Notes under the pieces: model-generated | The model's database searches: none | Told to the model about the DNA's origin: nothing | The model's input: the letters and a program-made list of their open reading frames with translations, nothing else | Position numbers and translations under genes: made by a program | Assembly (NCBI GenBank): GCA_009667805.1 | Contig: CM019065.1 | Location: 18,488,952-18,552,951, forward strand | DNA: 64,000 nt | Direction of reading: 5' to 3' | Source of the DNA: Leptobrachium leishanense | Taxonomy: Eukaryota > Chordata > Amphibia > Anura > Megophryidae | Part shown: positions 1-11,662 of the stretch, in pieces | Position numbering within the stretch: the stretch's first letter is position 1 | How the letters are laid out: each line of letters begins with the position of its first letter

Positions 1-2657
1 GAGTGGCATCGAGCTCAGCTATTTTCCAACGCACTATGGAGGGAATCTTACAAAATATGCCGAATATCGCAGTCTACTTAGATGACAATTTAGTTACTGG
101 TGCCAGCGAGGAGGAACATTTAAGAAATCTAGAGGAAGTTTTGTCTCGGCTAAAAAAAAGTGGACTGAGACTGAGACTGCCTTGTTGGTGCATTATGATG
201 TCAACAAACCCATTATCCTGGCTTGTGACGCTTCCCCTTATGGCGTGGGGGCGGTGTTGTCACACAGGCTGGAGGATGGGACAGAACGGCCAATAGGGTT
301 CGTCTCACGGACCCTGAATGCAGCTGAGAAAAATTATTCCCAAATTGAGAAGGAGGGCCTTGCTGTGATTTTTGGGGTAAAGACATTTCTCACATACTTG
401 TATGGGAGACAATTTACCATCGTAACAGACCAAAAACCACTGATCTTATTATTTAATGAACTGAAGGAGGTGCCACATGGCCTCACCCCGCATTCACAGA
501 TGCATTCACGTTATGTGGATATGAGTACTCTATTGTGTACAAAGCAGGAAAGGATCATCAAAATGCGGATGGCTTGAGCCGGTTGCCGGTGGCAGGAGGT
601 GAGGTGGAGACTTCTGCTGAGGAAGAGAGAGTACTTCTGTTGGAAGAAAATGGCATACCATTGATTAAAGCCGAACACGTGAGGAAATGGACAGATACGG
701 ATACAGTTTTGGCGCGGGTTAGAGAGTTTGTCCTCAGAGGATGGCCAAAAAGAGTGGATAAATCAATGTTTGGAGCTTATGCAAAAAGGAAAGAGGAACT
801 GAGTGTGCAGGCAGGTTGTGTCTTGTGGGGTGCCCGAGTCGTACAGACCTACTGAAACAGTTACACACCAATCATCCAGGCATAATCAGAATGAAAGGAC
901 TGGCGCGGAGATATATGTGGTGGCCGAAGACAGATGCCGATATAGAAAGAATTGTGAAAACTTGCACCTTGTGCCAAGAAAATCGAAATTCTCCCCAGTG
1001 TGCACCTTTACATCCTTGGGAAGTACGAAACCTCCCATGGAGAAGAATTCACATTGATTATGCTGGCCCATGGATGGGCAAGATGTTTTTGATTTTGGTG
1101 GATGCTTACTCTAAATGGATACAGGTGTACCCCTTAAATAAATCCACCTCTGCACTAACTGTTCAATGTCTCGGACAGAGTTTTAGTCAACATGGAATAC
1201 CTGAAATGGTGGTATCAGACAATGGCAGCAGTTTTACAAGTATGGAGTTTCAAGAGTTTATGGCCCGAAATGGTATTAAACACGTAACCACAGCACCTTA
1301 ACATGCAGCGTCTAATGGACTGGCAGAAAGGGTGGTGCAGACATTTAAAGGCCTGATGAAAAAAAGCTCAGGAGATTCCATTGAGGTCAGGCTGGCTAGA
1401 GCGTTGTTTAGTTACAGGATAACTCCTCAGACGACGTCTCGAAAATCGCCTGCAGAACTGTTGTGTGGAAGAAAATTGCGTTCCACCTTGGACCTAATAC
1501 ATCCAGATTTCAAAGGTCAGATGCAGGAAAAAAAGTTGAAGCAAAAGCTTTATCATGATCAACATGCTAAGGAGAGACATCTAATGGAAGGAGACATAGT
1601 TTACACTAGAAATTTTGGTGTGGGATCTGCCTGGATTCCTGGGACAGTTCAGGAAAAGACGGGACCTGTGTCATGTACAGTCCCACTTGGAAATGGCCAG
1701 ATTGTGTGTAGTCATATTGACCAGGTGAGAACTAGACAAATTGGGCTCTATTACATTCCTCGCGCATCGGTTTTGCGCGCACGCAAATGCGCATTTGCGC
1801 GAGGACAAAACCATTTGCGCAGAACGTCGTATTACAACGTTCGTGCAAACGATGCGCGTTAATGTCCAACGTGAGTGACCCTGCGCGAACCCAGCGCGAG
1901 CGCAAGTTTGTGCGCGCATCCCATACTTAACATTGTGAGCGCCAATGCGTTAGTGCGCTGGTACGCGGATGGTATTCCAATCTTCGCGCAACGAAAGTTT
2001 GCGCGCATTTTCGTAATGTCTTTGAAAAGCAGGTGGTAACTGTAAATGTGATCGTTCTGGGCTAAACAAAATACACCAGCAGGAAAAAAAAATACAGCAC
2101 AGTACAGTTACACATTCTACACATACCCAAACATTAAATTTATAAATTGTGTCATTGTAAATTTTTTATTTTTCATTTTTTTTACTTTGTAAATATTTTA
2201 TTGGAAATGGGTGATTGATGTTGGCTGATTCCCGTGACAAATCCCGTGACAAAACAGTCTGCCCACCGATTCCTGCACGCAACGTTCATTTGCGAACGGC
2301 TTTGCGCTTCGGATTTGCGCGCAAAAAATCTTGAAGGAAGAAAAAATGCGTTTGGATCGGAATACCACGTTAATTTTCACGCGATAACGTTTTTTACAGT
2401 GCAAATGCGCAGAGAATGTAATATGGCCCATTGTATCTCCGGGGACACCGTCGGGTTTGGAGAACCAATTAATGCCAGATAGGGTGCGACTGGCACCCCC
2501 TTCTGATGACGTTCTTGCAGAAGATGGTAATGGAGCGCAGACGGGAGAGTTTCCAACGGAAGAGCTGTCGGAGTCTCCAGGTGTGGAGGAGCAGCAAGAG
2601 TTAAGGAGATCCACCAGACCGAAGAAAGTACCAACGTACCTGCAGGATTATGGTTAG
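1..2657 (+). pseudogene. Ty3/gypsy retrotransposon pol, 3' part, broken
   Basis: Fragment of a gypsy-type polyprotein whose 5' part lies outside the window. In order: end of reverse transcriptase with a YLDD catalytic box (about 75-90), a deletion near 180 that joins RT directly to RNase H (ACDASPYGVGAVLS, about 220-270), more RNase H, then integrase with the HHCC finger region (about 860-985) and a DDE core (IDYAGP, VSDNG, NGLAERVVQTF at 1050-1340). The polyprotein tail ends RRSTRPKKVPTYLQDYG at 2655. Breaks: frameshifts near 180, 480 and 840, and a TAA inside the integrase core at 1299-1301. A 687-bp DNA transposon (1743-2429) splits the C-terminal region; removing it plus one ATT restores the frame. 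Dead element. The tail motif is typical of vertebrate K02A2.6-like gypsy polyproteins (family knowledge). Confidence 0.9.
1743..2429. mobile_element. 687-bp non-autonomous inverted-repeat DNA transposon (MITE) inside gypsy pol
   Basis: The ends are inverted repeats of about 24 bp: the left begins GGGCTCTATTACATTCCTCG and the reverse complement of the right end begins GGGCCATATTACATTCTCTG. A 3-bp duplication ATT flanks it (1740-1742 and 2430-2432). Removing the element plus one ATT leaves 690 bp fewer and rejoins the gypsy reading frame (…VRTRQ-I-VSPGTPSG…). The interior is non-coding and rich in TGCGCGCA-like palindromes near both ends. A 3-bp TSD with GGG ends suggests PIF/Harbinger, but ATT is not the usual TWA target, so the superfamily is inference. 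Confidence 0.8.
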
Positions 2658-2815
2658 CTTAGTAGTGAGTTCCCCAGCCACAGGACAAGAATGCGTCCTG
2701 AAACTCACTGGGACGGAGGTAGTCTACCCGAAGTCCCGAGTTTAGTAGACGTTTTTGTGTGCCTATGGACATGTGAACTGCGTTTTTGAAACTAGTGTTA
2801 TCAGAGCGAAGGGGA

Positions 2816-3002
2816 TGTAGTAGATCAGTGGTATACTTATTTACCACTAGAGGGCATAGTTGTTTGTGTTAACTGTTTTCTGTTAATGTAAATATGTTTC
2901 CGGCTCAGGGGTTGTTGTTGTCAGTTTCCTGAGTGGGAGAGCTGTGTCTGTTCCAGCGAATAAAGAGAATAAGTAATTCATCCACCACCTGTCTCTGCAT
3001 CA
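2816..3002 (+). mobile_element. Possible 3' LTR of the gypsy element
   Basis: After the pol stop, a purine run (gcgaagggga, 2806-2815) looks like a polypurine tract and is followed by TG. An AATAAA signal lies at about 2959 and a CA end near 3002. The partner 5' LTR is outside the window, so the boundaries cannot be confirmed. Confidence 0.4.
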
Positions 3003-3465
3003 GTCATATGAAGATATTACAAAAGCGATGTATACAAGTTCTCGCCACTGATTGGCTATTGATACTTTCTAAACGTGAGAATATATGCTCTATACTGTTG
3101 GCAGGAAAAAAAACTATTTTTCTTTTTCCATTTTTCCCTTTTCTAAAAATCTTCTAAGCATTGTGGATCTCTTCTTGTTATGCTGGAATTATAGAGGATA
3201 CATATAATTGATAAAAATAACATAAATAATACCTCCCTAAACCCACGAACATATTTTACACGCGCCTAAGGGAATTTTCTTTTTTAATCAGAATTAAGAA
3301 CCACTATTGTCTCACGTTAAGTTTTTGTGCCTGTCAAAGTCAATCTGCGCATATATGCTGCATCAATAAAAAAAACACGCACAACTTCTCAAATTTATTG
3401 GTTTGGTATGTGTAGAATGTGTAACTATACTTTGCTGTATTTTTTTTTGGGCTGGTGTATTTATT
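3003..3465. other. AT-rich stretch; ends in an inverted fragment of the 687-bp MITE interior
   Basis: No gene seen. Bases about 3390-3465 read in reverse complement match 2068-2143, inside the MITE (aaatacaccagc, poly-A, atacagca, gttacacattctacacatac), with a few substitutions. The rest has no recognised identity. Confidence 0.5.
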
Positions 3466-3848
3466 ACATAGTTACATAGGCTGAAAAAGACATGCGTCCA
3501 TCGGGTTCAGCCTCTCCCACATCACCTACTTTTGTTGATCCAAAAGAAGGCAAAAAACCCAGTCTGAAATGCTTGCCAATATGCAACATACTGCGAAAAA
3601 ATTCCCTCTTGACCCCAGAATGGCAGTCAGATTTCTCCTTGGATCAAGAAGCTTTTACCCACATATTAAATATTATAACCCTTAATATTCTGTGTCTGCA
3701 GGAAGTCATCCAGTCGCTTTTTAAAAGTCTTTACAGTCTCTGAGCCAACCACCTCAACAGGCAGAGAATTCCACAGCTGTATTGTTCTCACCGTAAAATT
3801 TGGTAAATATTTGGTTTTGGCCAGGTTGTACAGATTTGCCATTAACAC
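3466..3848 (-). mobile_element. 3' end of a non-LTR retrotransposon (CR1/L2-like LINE)
   Basis: On the minus strand 3848-3666 encodes the last about 60 residues of a LINE-type ORF2: TVRTIQLWNSLPVEVV followed by TFKKRLDDFL. This C-terminal signature is shared by RTs of the CR1/L2/Rex group (family knowledge). The 3' UTR runs to about 3466 and ends in ACTATGTAA-type short repeats, the usual LINE tail. 5'-truncated, so inactive. Confidence 0.7.
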
Positions 3849-4770
3849 CAGCTTTTAGGACTCGACCTGAACTAAAAGTACAAATATAAACTAGACCAGA
3901 TAAACACAATAATAAATGACCAGGAACTATATAACTATGAACAGGCAGTGAATGAACAGAACTAAGCAGGGGGTATTACTGCAAAAATCCTGAAAGCATA
4001 AGTCCTACAGAATACCATGAACACAGAGAGGAGATCCAGGAATCAGAAACTGCATACAACCAGGACTGAAGAGAAGTGAATCAGTGAGAATGAGTGAATG
4101 AGGCAGCACCCTTCCTAGAGTGTTGCCTCATTTTAAACACAGTTCAATTAGACATGAGTGAGTTCAGGTGTGGCTCCAGGGCTTGATCATGGGAGGCAAG
4201 ATAATGTCCAGGAACCAGCATATGTAGGACATGGCAGAGTTCATGAGACCAGAGGGGGCGCCAGATGCACACAATGTCCAGAACGTCACATGACCTAATG
4301 TAATTAGAGTTCCAGTAAGTCAATGTTTGTGGTTTGGTTTATGTAAATGATCCCTGTTGGATCTGAGCATAAATACTGGTATGGTTTTCTCAGTAAAGCA
4401 TATAGTTCTTGGTTGATACATGCAGCTTGTCTGGTGTGTTATTCCTCTGCACTATTCCACTACACTCACCATCAGAAGGCACCGAGTGGCCATTTGAAAG
4501 ACTGACCTAACATCGGGGCAACAGGTCAGGAGAATGATAGCCTGCAGACCCCGAGAAGCTGCTGTATCTTCGGCCCATAACTGGCACAGATCTCTGCCAG
4601 CCAGCCCGGGTCTCCCAGCAGGCAGAAGCAAGCGGGTCAAGCTTGAGGCTCGAGGCTCTGACCACAACGAGGGGGTGTCTGGAGAGCCGGGACAGGCAGA
4701 CGAGCGAAGGTCTGTGACACACGGGGAACGAGAGAGCACTGAAATGAGTGACATTTTGGTGCTCTCTGAA
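3849..4770. other. Unassigned sequence, possibly LTR-derived
   Basis: No convincing coding region. 4320-4445 has an LTR-like look (ataaatactgg as a possible TATA region, then a short leader), but no paired copy or TSD was found. The short open frames at 4450-4773 overlap on both strands and show no domain. Confidence 0.3.
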
Positions 4771-4771
4771 T

Positions 4772-5149
4772 AACCCCTCTTGTTTTTCCCAATTTTGGTT
4801 AAAATTACATATTTTGTAATTACAAATTTCTGGATTTATTTTTTATATTAAAACATGTAACCCATAGAATATATAACCACAAAGTTTTGGATGATAAAAT
4901 GCAGAATAATAAGTTTATTCTACACTGCATATTGAAATTGTAAATTTACACTTTTTAATTTTTTTTTTGCATAATAGCATCATGACATGATGTATGCAGA
5001 TAGTCATCATATGATTTTGATTTGCTGAGTCCGTTGAAGAAAAAAGATATATAATTAGTCTGGGCCCTACAATAAAATAATGACTTCAAATCGCGTTTAA
5101 GCATCATTAGCGCAAAATGGTGAATTTGAGCTTAGATCATAAGTGAAGG
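4772..5149 (+). mobile_element. TTAA-type frog repeat, short copy
   Basis: Starts ATAACCCCTCTTG and ends gaaggggTTAA, so the termini are inverted (TTAACCCCTT type) with one mutated TSD base. The body shares several motifs with the other copies in this window (9592-10788, 54044-54392, 60534-61835): ccatagaatatataacca, the gataaaatgc box, gatatataattagtctggg, cctacaataaaa and atcgcgtttaa. Non-coding. A piggyBac/Kolobok-like affiliation is inferred from the TTAA target only. Confidence 0.6.
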
Positions 5150-5334
5150 GGTTAAACTCTAACCCGGCAGGGGTTCCTTCTTGGAAAACACCTCTTTAAA
5201 GAATTAAATAACATGTTTTCACAGAGAAGGGAGGAAGTGCTCCCTGTGATGACATCACAAAAAACACTTTCACTTTTTCTTTTGTGTCAGAAACAGACAG
5301 GGGAATAAAAACGTAAGATTTAAATCCCAAATGA

Positions 5335-6233
5335 TGAATGTATATGTGTGTGTGATACTGTGTGTCCTGGTATCTTTTGTGTTGTGGCGGGTTCTGTATG
5401 TGCTAGTATGCCTCCCGTTATTTCATTTGCTATGGGCTCTGTATGTGATAGTGTATCCTCCGGTATCTCTTGTGTTATGGGCTCTGTATGTGATAGTGTA
5501 TCTTCCGGTATCTGATGTTTTATGGGCTCTGTATGTGATAGTGTATCCTCCGGTATCTCTTGTGTTATGGGCTCTGTATGTGATAGTGTATCCTCCGGTA
5601 TCTCTTGTGTTATGGGCTCTGTATGTGATAGTGTATCTTCTGGTATCTCTTGTTTTATGGGCTCTGTATGTGATAGTGTATCTCCCTGTATCTCATGTTT
5701 TATGGGCTCTGTATGTGATAGTGTATCTTCCGGTATCTGATGTTTTATGGGCTCTGTATGTGATAGTGTATCTCCCTGTATCTCATGTTTTATGGGCTCT
5801 GTATGTGATAGTGTATCCTCTGGTATCTCATGTTTTATGGGCTCTGTATGTGATAGTGTGTCTTCTGGTATCTCTTGTGTTATGGGCTCTGTTTGTGATT
5901 GTGTGTCTCCTGGTATATGTTCTGTTATGGGCTTTGTATGTGATAGTGTGTCTCCCAGTATCTCCTGTGTTATGGGCTCTGTATGCGATAGTGTGTCTCC
6001 AGTTATCTCTTGTGTTATGGGCTCTGTATGCAATAGTGTGTCTCCCGATATCTCTTGTGTTATGGGCTGTGTATGCAGTAATGTGTCTCCCGATATCTCA
6101 TGTCTTATGGGCTTTGTATGCGATAGTGAGTCTCCCGGTATCTCTTGTTTTATCTGCTGTATGTGTGATAGTGTGTCTCCCGGTATCTCTTGTGTTATGG
6201 GCTGTGTGTGTGATAGTGTGTCTCCTAGTACCA
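5335..6233. repeat. 45-bp minisatellite array, block 1 (about 20 units)
   Basis: Tandem units of 45 bp, core tatgggctctgtatgtgata then gtgt.tc.cc.ggtatctcttgtgt. Because 45 is divisible by three, long open frames run on both strands (for example HTEPITQEIPEDTLS repeated on the minus strand). They have no start context, composition or domain that supports a gene, so I treat them as non-coding. The same unit recurs at 6611-6938, 14411-14425, 25315-25433 and 26140-26985. Confidence 0.9.
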
Positions 6234-6610
6234 GGTAGAACTTGATGCCTGACTATTGGCAGATCTAATGGTTAGTGTTGCTGTAGATGCTTGTGAGCCA
6301 TATGTCCATCTTGTAAGTTCCATGTCCATCTTATAAGTTCCATGTCCATCTTGTAAGTTCCATGTCCATCTTGTTAGTTCCATGCCCATCTTGTAAGTTC
6401 CATGCCCATCTTGTAAGTTCCTTGTCCATCTTGTTATTTCCATGCCCATCTTGTAAGTTCCATGCCCATCTTGCAAGATCAGGCATCATGGTTAGCCCTC
6501 CTGGTGATAAAGTCTTCTCTAGGCTGGTGTCCAGGATGTGCAGTAGGCTCCAGGATTAAGTATTTTTGAACCAGACAGGCATCATCCCAACTCACAAAAC
6601 CCAACAGGTC
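6234..6610. repeat. Spacer of the minisatellite locus with a 20-bp tandem repeat; duplicated at 26965-27175
   Basis: Begins tagtaccaggtagaac. About 6296-6480 holds roughly nine units of ccatcttgtaagttccatgt. From about 6490 the text agccctcctggtgataaagt to cccaacaggtcaaaa matches 27066-27175 closely. The locus is therefore array-spacer-array-spacer: a large duplication older than the retroelement insertions. Confidence 0.85.
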
Positions 6611-6938
6611 AAAATTCCTGGTATCTGTTATGGATTCTGTATGTGATAGTGTGTCTCCTGGTATCTCTTGTGTTATAAGCGGTTTGTGATAGTGTGTGTC
6701 CTGGTATCTCTTGTGTAGCTCTTGTGTTATGGGCTCTGTATGTGATAGTGTGTGTCCTTGTATCTCTTGTGTAGCTCTTGTGTTATGGGCTCTGTTTGTG
6801 ATAGTGTGTGTCCTGGTATCTCTTGTATAGCTCTTGTGTTATGGGCTCTGTATGTGATAGTGTGTCTCCCGGTATCTCTTGTATTATGTGCTCAATATGT
6901 GATAGTGTGTCTCCTGGTATCACTTGTGTTATGGGCTC
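6611..6938. repeat. 45-bp minisatellite array, block 2, left part
   Basis: Degenerate units of the 45-bp repeat up to the left TSD (GGCTC, 6934-6938) of the BEL/Pao element. Some units carry an extra tcttgtgtagct segment. The array continues at 14411 beyond that element. Confidence 0.85.
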
Positions 6939-7302
6939 TGTTCTGTTTCTCCACCAAAGCACTGAGAATGTGATCTTTTAACTTACTGTTGTGATGAGAT
7001 GGCGATAACTCCCAGTCTAGATGAATTACAGACAGTGACTCAATCCAGATGACACCTTGAAGATCTGTTGAAGTTTTATTCCAAAACTGTAGAAAATCCA
7101 CAACAATATACATCGGATAGGTCAAAAAATAATAAAGAATCTGAGTCCATAAGGCTTGCAAAGGAATACTGGGAAGAGAACAAGGGTGGAGCTATCTGGA
7201 TAGGAAATCCCTGCACCATGAGGAGGGGAGGCGAGAAACCCAGGGGTAGATAAGACATGTGCAATTCTCAAAGGCATATCACAAGTCATATGAAACATGA
7301 CA
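6939..7302 (-). repeat. 3' LTR of the BEL/Pao element
   Basis: 364 bp, starts TGTTCTG and ends ACATGACA on the + strand; the same length and nearly the same sequence as 14047-14410. It abuts the TSD GGCTC on its left. Confidence 0.92.
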
Positions 7303-7791
7303 CTCCCCGTCGAAATCTATGATTTCTATAATTCAATAACTTTAGTCAAAGTTCAAAAACAAGTAAGTGAAGATGCTTTTCCAGGAACATCTGAAAAACA
7401 AGAGGGAAGGGAAGAACAAGAGAAAATAATGCAAACATTAACAATTCTTGGATCTTGATCTTGATGGTCCAGGCTGTGAGAAGAACAGTCAGTGAGTCCA
7501 TCTTCAGAGGGGAAGGCAGCAACATGCACCAATCCTTCTTACCTTGCTTTGAGTCAAATTGATGACTTGTGAGGCTTGTCTTCCTCTTTGGGCAGAAGAA
7601 GTACTAGTTCCTTTATAGGCCTGAAGTAAAGTGTGGAGAATCTTCTTTCATGAATAAGTTGTAAAGTTTTCTGGTCCAGTTCCAGTCTAGGAATTTTCTT
7701 GCAACTCCAATCATGCGTTCCCAAGTGCCTCCCATGTGAAAGGAGTGAGGTGGGTTCAATTCCCATTTACACTTTTTGTCATTCAAGAATT
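7303..7791 (-). pseudogene. BEL/Pao integrase C-terminal remnant and 3' UTR
   Basis: Minus strand from about 7780 to 7560 encodes fragments such as the NPPHSFHMGGTWERMIGV motif typical of the BEL integrase C-terminal part, split over frames. The integrase zinc finger and DDE core are missing: the deletion lies between the RNase H-side sequence ending at 7792 and this remnant. 7303-7555 is non-coding 3' leader next to the LTR. Confidence 0.7.
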
Positions 7792-9590
7792 TCAGTATCT
7801 TTTCTGGTAGAGCGGCCTCCTGAATTGTGGGGGGGGGCCTTTACAGATGTGACATTCTTTGTTCGTGTCAGAGCTGTTTGTAAATTGATGAGCACTGTGA
7901 ATAAGGCGTGCAATGCCTCTTACAACAGAAGACCACACAGAAAGGCGTTCAAAACGGTGAGGACTCAGCCTTATCCTTTCTTTCACAGAGGTGTTGAGTG
8001 TAACCGTAACAGCTCTAAGTTCTTTATCAGATTCCGGTTCAAACAGTTCAAGGGTAAAATTTGTAGAACTTGAGATGAGTTCTTCGTTCGAGAGTATTGG
8101 TGGGGATAGCCATAATGTGTCCAGAAATGCAGTAGCAGGTACTGCGCGAGTGCCTCGATCAGCAGGGTTGAAGTTAGTGGACACATAGTGCCATTGTTCA
8201 GGTGTAGAGAACTTTCTTATACGTTCCATTCTGTTGCCAGCAGACAAGTGGAACTGTCCTGTCTGATTGTGTATGTATTGCTTTGTGAAGGGCTTGTCAC
8301 AGGTTGATGCTTGAAATGTGAACGTGTCTTGCTTAACGTTCCAAAGCAATCTAAGACTGCGCTGTGTAACGGAAAGGTCCGATCCTAGTTGGAATTTCTT
8401 CACACTGGCAGCGTAGTCAGAGGGAAAGGCTCTCGTGGCCTTGTCACTGTTCGAAATGATTTTGTGAAGTCTGAGGTTTGCAGTGGTAAGCATGTTCTGG
8501 GCTCTAGTGAGAAGGTCAATAGCTTCTTCTTCTGTAGGCAGAGATTTGAGTCCGTCGTCTACATAGAAGTTCTTTTCGACGAACTGTCGTGCATCAAACC
8601 CAAATTCTTTCTCTCCTTCTTGAGCTGTTTTCCTCAGTCCATAAATTGCTACTGCGGGAGAAGGACTATTACCGAAAACATGTACCTTCATCCGGTAGTC
8701 TATGACTTCATCATTGACATCATTATTGCGATACCATCGGAACCTGAGGAAGTTTCTGTTGTCTTCGCGGACGATGAAACAGTGGAACATTTGCTGATTG
8801 TCAGCCATAATAGCAATTGGTTCTTGTCTGAAGCAAAGTAAAACTCCTATGAGGTTGTTGTTCAGATTAGGCCCAGTGAGAAGACTGTGATTGAGGGAGA
8901 CACCTTCATGTCGAGCACTTGAGTCGAAGACCACCCTAATCTGATCAGGCTTGCGAGGATGATAGACACCAAAGCATGGAAGATACCAGCATTCTTCTCC
9001 TTCCTTAAGCGGAGGTGCAGGCTCAGCATGATCTCTCTCAAACACTTTCTGCATAAAGTCCACAAAGTGTCTTTTCATCTCAGGTTTCCGATTCAAACTG
9101 CGTTGTAAAGAAGTAAACCGTGCTTCTGTATGTTCTCTGTTGTTTGGTAGTCTCTTTCTTGGAGTACGGAATGGTAGAGGTGCTACCCAGCTGTTGGAAT
9201 CATCTTGGTGTAACTCTTTACTCATGGTTTTCAGGAATTCTTTGTCTTCCATGGTAGCTGCCAACTCGTTGTCTTTAGATGTTACCTCAAACACTGTGTT
9301 GCCGATGTTGTCATCCCAGAAATTAAGAGCTTTCTCTTCGTCCTGTATGATGTGTCGTTGTGCGCTCTTATGAAGCAGTCTTTCCTTCACATGATATTGG
9401 TGTGGTCGTCGTGCAGAACAAGAAGTCCGTCCATTTGGCAGGACGTGTGTTTTAAAGGAGGACACCGAGTAAGGTTGTCTGCCTTTGTCTCGACAAACAT
9501 TGCCTATGATGACCCAGCCTAGATCCAGACACTGAGCATATGGAGCATCATGTGGACCGTTGATTTGTTGACAAACTTTGTGCACCCTTA
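7792..9590 (-). pseudogene. BEL/Pao pol: RT and following region, internally deleted
   Basis: Minus-strand frame from 9590 to 7792. It starts RVHKVCQQINGPHDAPYAQ, the BEL segment just after the protease; RT motifs include WYLPCFGVYHP, RVVFDSSA, MADNQQMFHCF (motif A Asp present) and FYVDDGL (catalytic box intact). After KPFTKQ it jumps directly to YIHNQTGQFH, so much of the RT connection/RNase H region is missing. The ATG near the 5' end lies in the inserted TTAA transposon and is not a real start: the frame continues into 10792-11662 once the insert is removed. Confidence 0.88.
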
Positions 9591-9591
9591 A

Positions 9592-10788
9592 CGCCGCGGG
9601 ACGTACAGTTACGCCCTGCATTAGGCAGGCTTTAACGCCGCAGGACGTAACTGTAGGTCCCCGGCGTCTGCAGCCCCCCGGCGGCAGATACTCACCTCCT
9701 CCGGCGGCTCCCGCGCTGCTCTGACTCCCACGGAGTCAGACCGGCACTTTTGGCGCCTCCCGGCGCACTGACGGCATCGCGCTGGACGCAATGACGTCAG
9801 TTTCAGGCGTCCCCTCCCAGCCGGAGCAGGGGAAGCGCCTGGAGAGGAGGGGGGATCCTTTGGATCCCTCTATCAGCTAATGCCAGGCATCCCTGGAAAG
9901 GGCTCAGCCTGGCCTTTCCAGGGATGTATGGCATTAACCCCTTGATGGCAAGGCTGTGACCCAGCACCAATCGATGCCATGTCACAGCCTTTTTCCGGTG
10001 GGGGCCGCCATCTTTAATGGCAGCCCCACCTCCGGGACTCCCCACGTCCACTGACGTGTCCACAGTTAACCAGGGAACCCCTAGCTGCCAAGGGATTTCC
10101 TAAGGAAATCCCATGGTAGGGATAGGGGGTTCTTTGAGACCCTTTATCTCATGATTGGTGACAGCTAGGGGGTCATGTAGGGTATCGTTTGAAAGGCCTG
10201 ATCATGGCCTTTCGAATGATATCAAACATGACCATGTTACTAGTAAAATGAAAGTGAAAATAAAAATAATAAGAAAAATAATTAATAAAAAATAAAAACG
10301 TGCTTTTTTTATTTTTTTTAATGTAGCACTATTGTTCACATTTCAATTATAATGTGAACAATGATGCTTCACTAATGATTTTTTTTGGGGGGTTTAGCTA
10401 AAATCACGTAATTTCTCCCCAAAAATAAAAAATAAAAAAAAGTTCAATTTTTTTTTAACAAGTCTACCCCATAGAATATATCCGCAAAGGCTCGGGTAAT
10501 AAAATGCAAAAAAAACCCACTTTACACACTGTGGATGATTGAAATTTTATTGAAAATTCAATTTTTTTTTACAATTTTGTTATAGCATTTTCGCAGGGCA
10601 TGACGTATACATATAATAATGATATATTATTAATCTGCCAAGTCTGCCGGAAAGAACGATATATAATTTATCTGGGTGGTACAATAATATGTGACTTAAA
10701 ACCGCGTTTAAAAACGTCAAAATGAGCTCAGCAAACTTCTACTTCGAAACAGCGCCGAACTTGTAAAATTACTCCCGTCCTTAAGGGG
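9592..10788. mobile_element. TTAA-flanked DNA transposon (1197 bp) inside BEL pol
   Basis: Flanked by TTAA at 9588-9591 and 10789-10792. Left end CGCCGCGGGACGTACAG; the reverse complement of the right end is CCCCTTAAGGACGGGAG, an imperfect inverted repeat. Removing the element plus one TTAA (1201 bp) restores the BEL frame as …GRDI-L-R-VHKV…. The left half is GC-rich; the right half carries the family motifs atagaatatat, gatatataattt and accgcgttta. An imperfect copy of the left terminus is repeated at 9632-9650. No transposase. The TTAA target fits piggyBac or Kolobok. Confidence 0.88.
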
Positions 10789-11662
10789 TTAAGATGTCTC
10801 GGCCGAGCAACAGCAGGATATCAGCACTTCCTTCGAGGGCTGGTATGTGGCAGGCTATGTCCTTCAAGTGAGAATGATGTAAGGCAGCTTCAGGAGTAGG
10901 GATCTCCTCTTTGTTGCTTGGAATCTGGTTGCACTCAGTGATAGTGGGCAAAGGTATTTCCACATTATCGTTCAGAGGAGCAACCACAAGACCGCTGGCT
11001 CTCCTACCTAAGACTTCTGTAGTGCTGGTGCAAGTAGTTAGGGTATACGGTAGAGCATTTTCTTTTATGTTCAAAAGTTCAAAAAATTGTGTTGTTGCAA
11101 GAGATCTGTTACTCTGATCATCCAGAATGGTATACAGTCTTATGGCCTTTTCAGGTTGACCTCTTGGGTATACACGAACCAAACATATCTTTGCGCAGGA
11201 TTTGTCACAGAGTCCTTCTCCACAGACTTCCGTACATGAAGAGAACACTGAGGTAGAAGGTGCTGCTTGATCTGTGCGCTCTCCGCCTTGCTTTGCCTCA
11301 GGAGGATTGTTTGTGGGCTTAGTAAAGTTGTGCGGATATGGATGAAGAGCTTGTACATGGTCATCGCTGTCACACTCTATGCATTTAATGACAGCTTTAC
11401 AGTCCTTTGCAAAGTGTTCTGTGGAGGCGCAGCATTTGTAGCAGGCCCCAAATTTCTTTAAAAGTTCTTTACGTTCTTGTAGGGTTTTCTTTCTGAAGCC
11501 AATACATTTCTTAAGTGGATGCGGTTTGTTATGTATGGGACATTGGCGATTTGGGTTCTCGATGTTCTTGTTTTGTTCAGTCTTTTCAAGAACTGTAGCA
11601 GGTGCAGGTAGAACAGTGGTCCTTTTCACTGACACTGGTCCTCGATGGTCTCTGTGTGTCAT
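10789..11662 (-). pseudogene. BEL/Pao zinc knuckle and aspartic protease
   Basis: Minus-strand frame of about 290 residues. Cys/His clusters lie in the N-terminal third: CPIHNKPHPLKKC, then CYKCCASTEHFAKDC, then CIECDSDDH. A retropepsin-like region follows around YTILDDQSNRSL (DDQS in place of DSG/DTG, as in BEL DUF1758 proteases). It reads into pol at ILLLLGRDIL, where the TTAA transposon interrupts it. The preceding gag is in another frame. Confidence 0.85.

Noticed and set aside
5320..6245. 237- to 304-codon repeat proteins in the 45-bp array
   Set aside because: Period divisible by three keeps every frame open; no start context, splice sites or domain.
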